From Bacteroidales bacterium (GTDB taxonomy: Bacteria > Bacteroidota > Bacteroidia > Bacteroidales > Paludibacteraceae), in NCBI GenBank assembly GCA_900768725.1, contig CAAGDU010000069.1, forward strand, positions 1 through 6,911: 6,911 bases of DNA. The letters are read 5' to 3'. Within the stretch, counting starts at the first letter, position 1; each line of letters begins with the position of its first letter. Of this stretch, positions 1 through 5,481 are shown piece after piece. The position numbers and the translations under genes are program-made. The notes under the pieces were generated by a model. That model saw only the letters and a program-made list of their open reading frames with translations. It had not been told where the DNA came from and made no database searches.

Positions 1-11
1 CCTCGCGAGAA

Positions 12-731
12 TCAGCCTTTGATGAAATCAGGGTCAAGGTACGTCTGTTCCAATAAGTCTATTCCCCGTATCTCTTCCTCCGTCAGTTCGCGTGTGCGGT
101 CGCACAGCTGCGACGCGAAGTAGTCCGCCAGCGCACGAATATCCCGCAGCGCAGGATGCCCCTCGCCCGCATGGTCCAATTCCTTCAGGTTCACCACCCG
201 TTGCCGCACCGACTGCACCCCGTGTTTCGCCAGTTTCTCATGCGACGGCGTTATCGCCTCTTGCAGCGCGGCGAAGTCCACGTTGTAGAGCATCGTCCCG
301 TGCACTATCGTCCCCGTCGGCAGCGCATAGCACGCGTTGCCCGACACCTTCCTGTCGCCTATCAGCACGTCGTTGTGCTCCGTCTTCGCCGCGGGGAAAC
401 CCATCCCTCTTAGCGCGTCTGCCACCGTGTCCAGGTACCACTGAAACACCTGCTCCGAGTGCGTGTTCGGCGTGATGTACGAGAGCATCAGGTTGCCCGC
501 GTCAGAATAGACGCAACCGCCGCCGCTTTTGCGACGATACATCTGCACGCCGTGCGATTGGCAGTAGGGCATGTTCACCTCTGCCTCCATCACTTGGTGC
601 CGCCCGAAAATCACGGTCGGTGCCACCACCCACGAGAAGAACACATCCTCCGTCGCATGCTGCGCCAGATACTCTTCCATTGATAAATACCAAACAAGGC
701 GTTTGCCCTCAGGAGCAGGAATATACAACAT
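12..731 (-). CDS. lplA: Lipoate-protein ligase A family protein (short, single-domain form)
   Basis: Likely attaches lipoyl (or octanoyl) groups to the lysine of lipoyl domains in 2-oxoacid dehydrogenase complexes or glycine cleavage H protein, in the cytoplasm. The 239-residue protein shows the family landmarks: GRHQ at 43-46, the lipoate-binding stretch RRKSGGGCVYSD at 66-77, DRKVSGNA at 126-133 with the expected catalytic lysine K128, HGTML at 144-148, and GVQSVRQRVVNL at 171-182. E. coli LplA is about 337 residues and has an extra C-terminal domain that is missing here, so the enzyme could be a ligase with a separate partner or an octanoyl/lipoyl transferase of the LipM/LipL type. The ATG at 729-731 is preferred because it begins just before the conserved fold and lies about 28 bp downstream of a good promoter. 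It is transcribed away from the other genes and is probably unrelated to the acyl cluster. Confidence 0.93.
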   Translation of the reverse strand: MLYIPAPEGKRLVWYLSMEEYLAQHATEDVFFSWVVAPTVIFGRHQVMEAEVNMPYCQSHGVQMYRRKSGGGCVYSDAGNLMLSYITPNTHSEQVFQWYLDTVADALRGMGFPAAKTEHNDVLIGDRKVSGNACYALPTGTIVHGTMLYNVDFAALQEAITPSHEKLAKHGVQSVRQRVVNLKELDHAGEGHPALRDIRALADYFASQLCDRTRELTEEEIRGIDLLEQTYLDPDFIKG

Positions 732-759
732 AACTACACTCTATTTACAAAAACGGGTG

Positions 760-791
760 CAAAGATACTATGAATAAATGGAATATGCAAA
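760..791 (-). promoter_or_regulatory. Bacteroidota-type promoter for the lipoate ligase gene
   Basis: Read on the minus strand, TTTG (complement of 788-791) is followed after 20 bp by TATCTTTG (complement of 760-767), an exact match to the Bacteroidota -7 consensus TAnnTTTG with a normal -33 spacing. Transcription would start a few bases downstream, leaving a leader of roughly 20-25 nt before the ATG at 731. The position relative to the gene supports the call; no expression data are available. Confidence 0.7.
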
Positions 792-845
792 TAAAATGGC
801 TATATGAAGGGGAATTTTCTATTTTCAGACTATTCTGTGCCTCGT

Positions 846-864
846 CCCCCCCCCAAAAAAAAAA
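846..864. repeat. Homopolymer tract C9A10 between divergent promoters
   Basis: Nine C residues (846-854) are followed directly by ten A residues (855-864). The tract lies between the minus-strand promoter (760-791) and the plus-strand promoter (908-938), about 44 bp upstream of the latter's -33 element. It is enclosed by an inverted repeat with 8-bp arms, AGACTATT at 827-834 and AATAGTCT at 863-870. Such tracts can change length by slipped-strand replication and so alter promoter activity, but they are also prone to sequencing error. Confidence 0.6.
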
Positions 865-872
865 TAGTCTTA

Positions 873-925
873 TTTGTATGAAAAACTATTCATATTCTCA
901 TATTTATTTTGCCGTTCCATACAAA
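873..925. repeat. Inverted repeat TTTGTATG / CATACAAA overlapping the AraC promoter
   Basis: TTTGTATG at 873-880 is matched by its reverse complement CATACAAA at 918-925, with 37 bp between. The right arm lies in the spacer of the predicted plus-strand promoter and the left arm lies upstream of its -33 element. This arrangement would suit a regulator binding two half-sites, but 8-bp arms in AT-rich DNA can also arise by chance. Confidence 0.3.
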
Positions 926-938
926 AAGACTACTTTTG
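908..938 (+). promoter_or_regulatory. Bacteroidota-type promoter upstream of the AraC gene
   Basis: TTTG at 908-911 is followed after 19 bp by TACTTTTG at 931-938, an exact TAnnTTTG match. This is the only good plus-strand promoter seen before the five rightward genes, so it may drive AraC alone or the whole set. The predicted start near 945 gives a long leader of about 145 nt that carries the hairpin and direct-repeat units at 1030-1088. Confidence 0.65.
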
Positions 939-1029
939 CAAGCGGAATTTGAATCAGGAATCGGGAATACAGAGCCGGGAATCAAGAATAATTACCTATC
1001 CTGAGTAAAGCGGAGTTTCACGATTGAGT

Positions 1030-1050
1030 TATATCGCCCCTTCGGGGCTT
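1030..1050. repeat. GCCCC/GGGGC hairpin repeat, exact inverse of 5978-5998
   Basis: The core is GCCCC (1036-1040), TTC, GGGGC (1044-1048). The whole 21 bp equals the reverse complement of 5978-5998 without a mismatch. It lies directly before the 24-nt/14-nt leader units that precede AraC. No run of T follows, so it is not a standard intrinsic terminator. Confidence 0.85.
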
Positions 1051-1088
1051 ACACGGAGCGAAGCGGAGTTAAATACACGAAGTTAATT
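1051..1088 (+). repeat. Leader repeat: one 24-nt unit plus one 14-nt unit before AraC
   Basis: A 24-nt unit beginning ACACGGAG (1051-1074) is followed by the 14-nt unit ACACGAAGTTAATT (1075-1088), one base before the AraC ATG. The first 35 bases (1051-1085) match 2071-2105, upstream of the ligase, at 33 of 35 positions. A degraded fragment sharing AAGCGGAGTT lies at 1008-1017. From about 939 to 1029 nothing else is recognised apart from loosely repeated GGAATC-like words. Confidence 0.85.
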
Positions 1089-1089
1089 T

Positions 1090-1947
1090 ATGGACGTAAC
1101 AAGACTATCGGCAAATCAGTATCGAAGCATGGGTACGCTGTGCTTGGATGATGATGTGGTGCTGCTGGACAAGACGCACTCGCTGTTCGACCGCGGCATC
1201 ACCTACGAGGTGGACCACGTGTGCGTGGCGCTGGTAACCTGCGGCGAGGCGGATTTCCAGATAGACAGCGTGGCGTATCACGTGCAGAAGAACGACATGC
1301 TGGTGATTATCCAGCAGCAGCGCGTGAAGCGGTTGGGCTTGAGCAAGGACTTCGAGGCGCGGGTGGTGCTGATGTCGCGCGCGTACATTGAATATCTGAA
1401 CCTGAAGAACAGTTATCAGATGTTCTTGAACCTGCGTCGGGAGCCGCTGGTGCACCTTGAAGGCGAGTCGCTCACGTCGCTGGAGACGGTGTTCAACAGC
1501 CTGCGGATGTCGCTGTCGCACAGCAACAACCCCTATCAGAAACAGACCATATACTATATCATCAAGGCGTATATCTACGGTTTTGCCTACTACCTGCTGC
1601 CGTACAACGGTCTGCCTCAGACGCGGGAGGAAGAGGTGTGCGCGCGTTTCCTCGCGCTGCTGGAGAGCCATTACCGCGAGGAGCACTCCGTGGGCTACTA
1701 CGCCGACCGGCTGCACCTGACGGCGCGCTATGTGTCCGCCTGCGTGAAGAGCGTTACGGGCAAGCCCGCCATCGAGATAATAGCCGACAAACTGATGCTG
1801 CAAGCCCGCAAGAGCCTGCAGAACGAAGACAAGACCATCTCGCAGATAAGTTACGAACTGGGATTCAGCAACCAGTCGGCGTTCGGGAAGTTCTTCCGCA
1901 CCCACGAGGGGGTGGGACCGCGGGAGTATAGAACTACGTGTAAGTAA
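1090..1947 (+). CDS. AraC-family transcriptional regulator
   Basis: A 285-residue protein of usual AraC size. Residues 1-180 form a poorly conserved N-terminal sensing and dimerisation region, probably cupin-like. Residues 184-283 form the AraC/XylS DNA-binding domain with two helix-turn-helix units: about 199-220 (SVGYYADRLHLTARYVS) and 249-270 (TISQISYELGFSNQSAFGKFF), ending in the typical GVGPREYR. The ligand cannot be read from the sequence. Its position at the head of acyl-activation and elongation genes suggests that it controls them. The ATG at 1090 directly follows the repeat leader and no better start is seen. The stop codon TAA (1945-1947) lies inside the first of three tandem hairpin repeats, so the last residues (about TTCK) appear repeat-derived. 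A long antisense frame over the gene is a shadow. Confidence 0.93.
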   Translation: MDVTRLSANQYRSMGTLCLDDDVVLLDKTHSLFDRGITYEVDHVCVALVTCGEADFQIDSVAYHVQKNDMLVIIQQQRVKRLGLSKDFEARVVLMSRAYIEYLNLKNSYQMFLNLRREPLVHLEGESLTSLETVFNSLRMSLSHSNNPYQKQTIYYIIKAYIYGFAYYLLPYNGLPQTREEEVCARFLALLESHYREEHSVGYYADRLHLTARYVSACVKSVTGKPAIEIIADKLMLQARKSLQNEDKTISQISYELGFSNQSAFGKFFRTHEGVGPREYRTTCK

Positions 1948-2016
1948 GCCCCTGCGGGGCTGTAAGAAAGCGCTACGCGCTGTATAAAACTTTGTGTAAG
2001 AAAGCCCTGCGGGGCT
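1939..2016. repeat. Three tandem hairpin repeats with covarying stems
   Basis: Three copies of TGTAAGnAAG followed by a short hairpin start at 1939, 1961 and 1995. The stems are AGCCCC-TGC-GGGGCT (1947-1961), AGCGC-TAC-GCGCT (1969-1981) and AGCCC-TGCG-GGGCT (2003-2016). Flanks are nearly identical while both arms of the middle copy change together, so pairing is kept. The first copy contains the AraC stop codon. None is followed by a T-run, so classical termination is doubtful. Confidence 0.85.
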
Positions 2017-2018
2017 GT

Positions 2019-2122
2019 ACACGAAGCGAAGCGGATTTCCCAACACGAAGTTTATTACACGAAGTTCCTAACACGGAGCTAAGCGGAGTTAAACACACGA
2101 AGTTATTAACACGAAGTTTTTT
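2019..2122 (+). repeat. Phased ACACGAAG leader array of 24-nt and 14-nt units
   Basis: Six units beginning ACACGAAG or ACACGGAG start at 2019, 2043, 2057, 2071, 2095 and 2109. Unit lengths are 24, 14, 14, 24, 14 and 14 nt and tile the stretch with no spare bases, the last unit (ACACGAAGTTTTTT) ending at the base before the ligase ATG. The 24-nt units share a second half like AAGCGGAGTT. The array directly follows the third hairpin, as the shorter array before AraC directly follows its own hairpin. Confidence 0.85.
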
Positions 2123-3769
2123 ATGACAAATCTCACACAGTTATTTGAAGAATCGGTAAAGAGACATTGGTCGGCACCGGCGCTGTCGGACTACCAAGTG
2201 CGTACAAAGACGTACGGCGAGTTGGCGCAAGACATTGCCCGCCTGCACCTGATGTGGCAGGCAATGGGCTTGCAGCAAGGCGAAAAAGTGGCTATCAATG
2301 CCAAGAGTTCGGTGCATTGGTCGGAAGTCTTTCTGGCAGCCCTGACGGGCGGATACGTGAGCGTGCAACTCTACAACGCCTTCCTGCCCGCCGATGTGCA
2401 GCAGTTGGTCAATCACTCGGACAGCAAGATACTCTACACGGAGAAGAAATCATTCGCCTCGATGGCGTTCGACGAGATGCCGAATGTGGTGGCAATCTTC
2501 GACACCGACACACTGGAGTTGCTCGCCGCTACCGATGAGGCTCGCCGTGCCTACGAGCAAGCCAACGCCCTGCTCGCAGCGGCTTACCCGCAGGGATACA
2601 GCGCTACGGATGTGCATTTTCACCACCGCGACTTAGACGAGGTGTGCGCTATCATGTACACCTCCGGCTCCACCGGCAACCCCAAAGGCGTGATGCTGAC
2701 GGCGCGGAACTTCAGTTGGAACGTGGAGGCGTTTCAGACGCATATCCCCTACTGCGCGGGCGACAACTACGTGAGTATCCTGCCCTACGCGCATATCTTC
2801 GGCTTGACCTGCGACCTCATCACGCCGATGTGCACGGGTATGCACACGGTCATCCTCGGGCGGCTGCCGATACCGTCGGTGGTGGTGGAAATCATGCAAG
2901 CCTACAGCCCAAAGATTTTCTTCGCCGTGCCGCTGGTGCTGGCAAAGATGGTGGAGTATGTGATAGGTCAGCAGGCGGGGACGCCTGCGCACCCGGAAAG
3001 CGAGCAGTATTACCGCCTGCTTCGCGAGAAAGTGATGGCGGCACTGGGCGGGAAGATAGAGGTGTTTGCCACCGGCGGTGCAGCCATCCCTCTTGCGATA
3101 GAGCAACTGCTGGCGTTCCGTATCGGTATGCCGTTCATCACGGGCTACGGCATGTCGGAGTGCGCGCCGCTGCTGTCATTAGGGCATGTAGGGCGCTACA
3201 AAGCCAAGAGTTGCGGTGAGACGATACCGTCGTTGCAGGTGCGTATCGCATCGCCCGACCCCGAGAACATCCCGGGGGAGTTTCAGGTGAAAGGCGAGTG
3301 CGTGTTCGCCGGCTACTACAAGAACCCCGAAGCCACGGCAGAGGCGTTCACCGAAGACGGCTGGTTCCGCACGGGAGACCTCGGCACATTAGATAAAGAC
3401 AGCACGCTCTTCCTCGTGGGACGGTGCAAGAACATGCTGCTGTCGTCCAACGGGCAGAATATCTACCCCGAGGAGATAGAGGTGCTGCTCAACAGTCTGC
3501 CCGGCGTGCAAGAGTCGGTGGTGGTGCAACGCGAGCACTTGCTCCATGCCATCATCGTGCCGAAAGAAGATGGCAGCCTACCCCAACCCTCCCTGAAGGG
3601 AGGGAGTGAGGTATCCCCTGCAATGCAACAACTGGATGCCATCATGGAGGAGAACCTGCGCAACCTCAACAGCCGCCTGCCGCAGTATGCACAGGTGAAG
3701 ACCTTTGAACTGCGCTTCGAACCCTTCGCCAAAACCCCGAAAGGGAGTATAAAGAGATATTTAGTATAG
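2123..3769 (+). CDS. AMP-forming acyl-CoA / acyl-ACP ligase (ANL superfamily, long-chain acyl-CoA synthetase-like)
   Basis: Activates a carboxylic acid as acyl-AMP and transfers it to CoA or a carrier-protein thiol. The 548 residues carry the adenylate-forming motifs in order: phosphate-binding loop YTSGSTGNPKGV (179-190), GYGMSE (341-346), GWFRTGDLG (413-421), VGRCKNMLLSSNGQNIYPEE (432-451) and a C-terminal lid ending KTPKGSIKR (537-545). The sequence most resembles fatty acyl-CoA synthetases, but an aromatic substrate cannot be excluded. Two oddities: serine 542 sits where the motif normally has its catalytic lysine, with K540 and K544 close by; and residues about 486-499 (LPQPSLKGGSEVSP) are encoded by a palindromic repeat of the family found between the genes, in a lid-domain loop. 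With the ketosynthase, dehydratase and reductase downstream it probably supplies the starter or substrate acyl group. The start ATG is set by the end of the repeat leader. Confidence 0.9.
   Translation: MTNLTQLFEESVKRHWSAPALSDYQVRTKTYGELAQDIARLHLMWQAMGLQQGEKVAINAKSSVHWSEVFLAALTGGYVSVQLYNAFLPADVQQLVNHSDSKILYTEKKSFASMAFDEMPNVVAIFDTDTLELLAATDEARRAYEQANALLAAAYPQGYSATDVHFHHRDLDEVCAIMYTSGSTGNPKGVMLTARNFSWNVEAFQTHIPYCAGDNYVSILPYAHIFGLTCDLITPMCTGMHTVILGRLPIPSVVVEIMQAYSPKIFFAVPLVLAKMVEYVIGQQAGTPAHPESEQYYRLLREKVMAALGGKIEVFATGGAAIPLAIEQLLAFRIGMPFITGYGMSECAPLLSLGHVGRYKAKSCGETIPSLQVRIASPDPENIPGEFQVKGECVFAGYYKNPEATAEAFTEDGWFRTGDLGTLDKDSTLFLVGRCKNMLLSSNGQNIYPEEIEVLLNSLPGVQESVVVQREHLLHAIIVPKEDGSLPQPSLKGGSEVSPAMQQLDAIMEENLRNLNSRLPQYAQVKTFELRFEPFAKTPKGSIKRYLV
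3582..3606. repeat. Intragenic CCCTCCCT palindrome in the ligase gene
   Basis: CCCTCCCT (3587-3594), GA, AGGGAGGG (3597-3604) is a perfect 8-bp inverted repeat within the ligase reading frame, read as PSLKGG. It belongs to the same family as the copies at 3781-3802, 5903-5922 and 6150-6168, which lie between genes or at a gene end. The frame stays open through it. Confidence 0.85.
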
Positions 3770-3805
3770 GACCCACCCCTTCCCTCCCTACAAAGGGAGG
3801 GAGTA
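3770..3805. repeat. CCCTCCCT palindrome just after the ligase stop
   Basis: Begins one base after the stop codon. The arms TCCCTCCCT (3781-3789) and AGGGAGGGA (3794-3802) pair perfectly around ACAA, after the family flank ACCCACCCCT. It is followed by GTAAATAAAATT rather than a T-run, so it may form a transcript hairpin but is not a textbook terminator. Confidence 0.8.
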
Positions 3806-3819
3806 AATAAAATTACTTA

Positions 3820-3920
3820 TGTCTAACAAAAACTAATCCCTCATACTCTCCCCCTCGCGGGGTCCCCGCAAGCAACGCGCAGTGGGGTGCTCTTGTAGGG
3901 GGAGTTGGAGGGGGTCTTCC
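3820..3920. repeat. Larger variant repeat upstream of the ketosynthase
   Basis: Starts with AAAAACTAATC (3828-3838), also found at 6131-6141 before FabG, and both are followed by a CT-rich stretch. Outer arms CTCCCCCT (3848-3855) and AGGGGGAG (3897-3904) pair across about 41 nt that contain the perfect inner palindrome GCGGGG-T-CCCCGC (3857-3869). The block ends a few bases before the ketosynthase ATG at 3925. No Shine-Dalgarno or promoter match is clear. Confidence 0.7.
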
Positions 3921-3924
3921 AAAT

Positions 3925-5166
3925 ATGAAACGAGTAGTAATCACCGGACTTGGGGCAATCTGCCCTATCGGAAATAACGCCGCAGAGACGTGGGCAGCAG
4001 CCATCGCGGGCAGGTGCGGCATCGAGCCCATTCGCGGCTTTGAAGACGAAGTACTGCCCATCCACGTGGCAGGACAAGTGAAGAACTTTGACCCTATCGC
4101 AGCCGGACTGACAGCGCAGGAGATACGCCACTACGACCTCTTCTGTCAGTTCGCCGTAGCGGCTTCCTTGGAAGCCATGCAGCAGAGCGGCTTGGTCAGC
4201 GGCGAGAACATCGCCCCCGAGCGGCTGGGTGTCTATTTAGGCTCCGGCATAGGCGGCTTGCAGACCTTCGTGGCGCAGACCAAGAACTACTTGGAGCGCG
4301 GCGCGAAAGGGGTGTCGCCGCTGTTCATCCCTATGCTGATTGCGAACATGGGCGGCGGCAACACCGCCATACGCCTCAATGCGCAAGGTCCTAACCTGAC
4401 CTCCGTGGCAGCCTGCGCCACCAGCACGAACACCATCGGCGAGGCGTTCCTTGCTATCCAAGCAGGGCGCGCAGACGCCATCGTGGCGGGCGGCGCCGAG
4501 GCGGCTATCCACCCGCTGGCTATCGGCGGCTTCGCCAATGCGCGGGCGCTGAGCACCGTGGAAGACCCCGCTATGGCATGCTTACCCTTCGACAGCCGAC
4601 GCAAAGGCTTCGTGATGGCAGAAGGTGCCGGCGTGATGGTGCTTGAGGAGATGGAACATGCCATCGCCCGCGGAGCACATATCATCGCCGAGGTATGCGG
4701 CTACGGACACACCTGCGATGCCCACCACTACACCGCGCCGCGCCCTGACGGCACCGTAACGGCGCGCTGTATCCGCGAAGCGCTTGACCAAGCAGGCTAC
4801 CGCGACGGCGAGACGCTTTATATCAACGCCCACGGTACCGGCACTGCCATGAACGACTCCGCAGAGACCAAGGCGATAAAGATTGCATTGGGCGAAGACG
4901 AGGCACGCCGCGCGCTCATCAGTTCCACCAAGTCGATGACCGGGCACATGCTCGGCGCGGCAGGCGGACTGGAGTTGGTGCTGACAGCAATGGCAGTGGA
5001 GAAAGGTATCGTGCCGCCCACCATAGGACTGACCGAACCCGACCCCGTCTGCGACCTCTATTACACCCCGCTGCACGCCGAGGAGCACCCGATAGACATC
5101 GCTATCTCCAACTCCCTCGGCTTCGGCGGCCACAACGCTACGGTAGCAATAAGACCGATTAGATAA
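3925..5166 (+). CDS. fabF: 3-oxoacyl-ACP synthase, FabF/KAS II type
   Basis: Condenses an acyl thioester with malonyl-ACP, adding two carbons per round. The 413 residues have normal KAS length and a full active site: nucleophile C164 in VAACATS, H303 in NAHGTGT, K336 in SSTKSMTG, H341 in GHMLGAAGG, and the C-terminal loop GFGGHN at 399-404. The intact cysteine shows a catalytic ketosynthase and not a chain-length factor. Housekeeping fabF in this phylum is often beside acpP; here no carrier protein adjoins, and the gene sits between an acyl ligase and a dehydratase, which suggests an accessory pathway copy. Gaps on both sides (155 and 315 bp) are filled with repeats. The ATG at 3925 gives the standard N-terminus MKRVVITGLG. 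A specialised substrate, such as a polyene chain, is possible but not shown by sequence. Confidence 0.93.
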   Translation: MKRVVITGLGAICPIGNNAAETWAAAIAGRCGIEPIRGFEDEVLPIHVAGQVKNFDPIAAGLTAQEIRHYDLFCQFAVAASLEAMQQSGLVSGENIAPERLGVYLGSGIGGLQTFVAQTKNYLERGAKGVSPLFIPMLIANMGGGNTAIRLNAQGPNLTSVAACATSTNTIGEAFLAIQAGRADAIVAGGAEAAIHPLAIGGFANARALSTVEDPAMACLPFDSRRKGFVMAEGAGVMVLEEMEHAIARGAHIIAEVCGYGHTCDAHHYTAPRPDGTVTARCIREALDQAGYRDGETLYINAHGTGTAMNDSAETKAIKIALGEDEARRALISSTKSMTGHMLGAAGGLELVLTAMAVEKGIVPPTIGLTEPDPVCDLYYTPLHAEEHPIDIAISNSLGFGGHNATVAIRPIR

Positions 5167-5237
5167 AAGATGAAGGATAAAGGATAAAAGACAAAATAGT
5201 CTCGACTCTGAAATCTCATAGACGACGGTAGCTTCAA
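5167..5237. repeat. AAGGATAA-rich repeats after the ketosynthase
   Basis: Directly after the KAS stop, 5168-5192 carries GAAGGATAAAGGATAAAAG, the complement sense of the TCCTT-rich block at 5364-5475. AGACGACGGTAGC at 5220-5232 resembles the AGACGAAGGTAATA copies farther on. No coding potential is seen. Confidence 0.6.
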
Positions 5238-5285
5238 CTCCCCCGCCTCCCCTCCCTCCGAGAGGGGGGAGGGGGCGGGAGGAGG
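5238..5285. repeat. C-rich / G-rich imperfect palindrome
   Basis: A C-rich arm (about 5239-5259) faces a G-rich arm (about 5262-5283) around CCGAGAG. The arms pair well but imperfectly. It contains CCTCCCTCC and appears to be a divergent, longer member of the CCCTCCCT palindrome group. No T-run follows directly. Confidence 0.65.
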
Positions 5286-5348
5286 ACTCGGCATACAGCC
5301 GCAAAGGAAATAAACGAATAAACGCGATTTTTTTAGAGGGAACCTAAA

Positions 5349-5475
5349 CAGACGAAGGTAATAAATCCTTCATCCTGTGTCCTTAATCCTTCATCCAAAC
5401 AAAGTCTTTCATCTTTAATCCTCAGCAGACGAAGGTAATACGTCTTTCATCCTTTTATCCTTAATCCTTAATCCA
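5349..5475. repeat. CAGACGAAGGTAATA direct repeats with TCCTTAATCC/TCCTTCATCC block
   Basis: CAGACGAAGGTAATA occurs exactly at 5349-5363 and 5426-5440. Each copy is followed by runs of short related words (CCTTCATCC, CCTTAATCC, GTCTTTCATC), reaching to within a few bases of the FabZ ATG. These words are the inverse of the GGATAAAGGATAAA stretch at 5168-5192, so a transcript could fold across the gap. The 315-bp gap between KAS and FabZ has no gene: a carrier protein would need about 230-250 bp of open frame and none is present. Confidence 0.75.
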
Positions 5476-5481
5476 TTAAAC

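Noticed and set aside
770..952. 60-residue plus-strand frame in the divergent region
   Set aside because: It runs over the homopolymer tract and the predicted AraC promoter, and its composition is that of AT-rich noncoding DNA.
1105..2046. 313-residue antisense open frame opposite AraC
   Set aside because: It lies almost wholly opposite the well-supported AraC gene, shows no recognisable motif, is rich in H, R, Q and L as expected of a shadow frame, and extends through the repeat region.
2019..2122. CRISPR array
   Set aside because: Units are 14 or 24 nt and abut one another with no unique spacers, and no cas genes are present.
1030..2122. Insertion sequence or composite transposon around AraC
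   Set aside because: No transposase frame, terminal inverted repeats or target duplication is seen; only short direct and palindromic repeats.
3770..3810. Intrinsic terminator after the ligase
   Set aside because: The hairpin is strong, but GTAAATAAAATT follows rather than a T-run, and copies of the same element lie inside coding sequence and before start codons, so it is better treated as a repeat.
3925..5166. Chain-length factor instead of a ketosynthase
   Set aside because: The nucleophile cysteine C164 and both histidines are present, so the protein should be catalytic.
4582..5304. 240-residue antisense open frame opposite the KAS 3' end and gap
   Set aside because: Its sequence mirrors conserved KAS codons and the low-complexity palindrome; no domain or promoter supports it.
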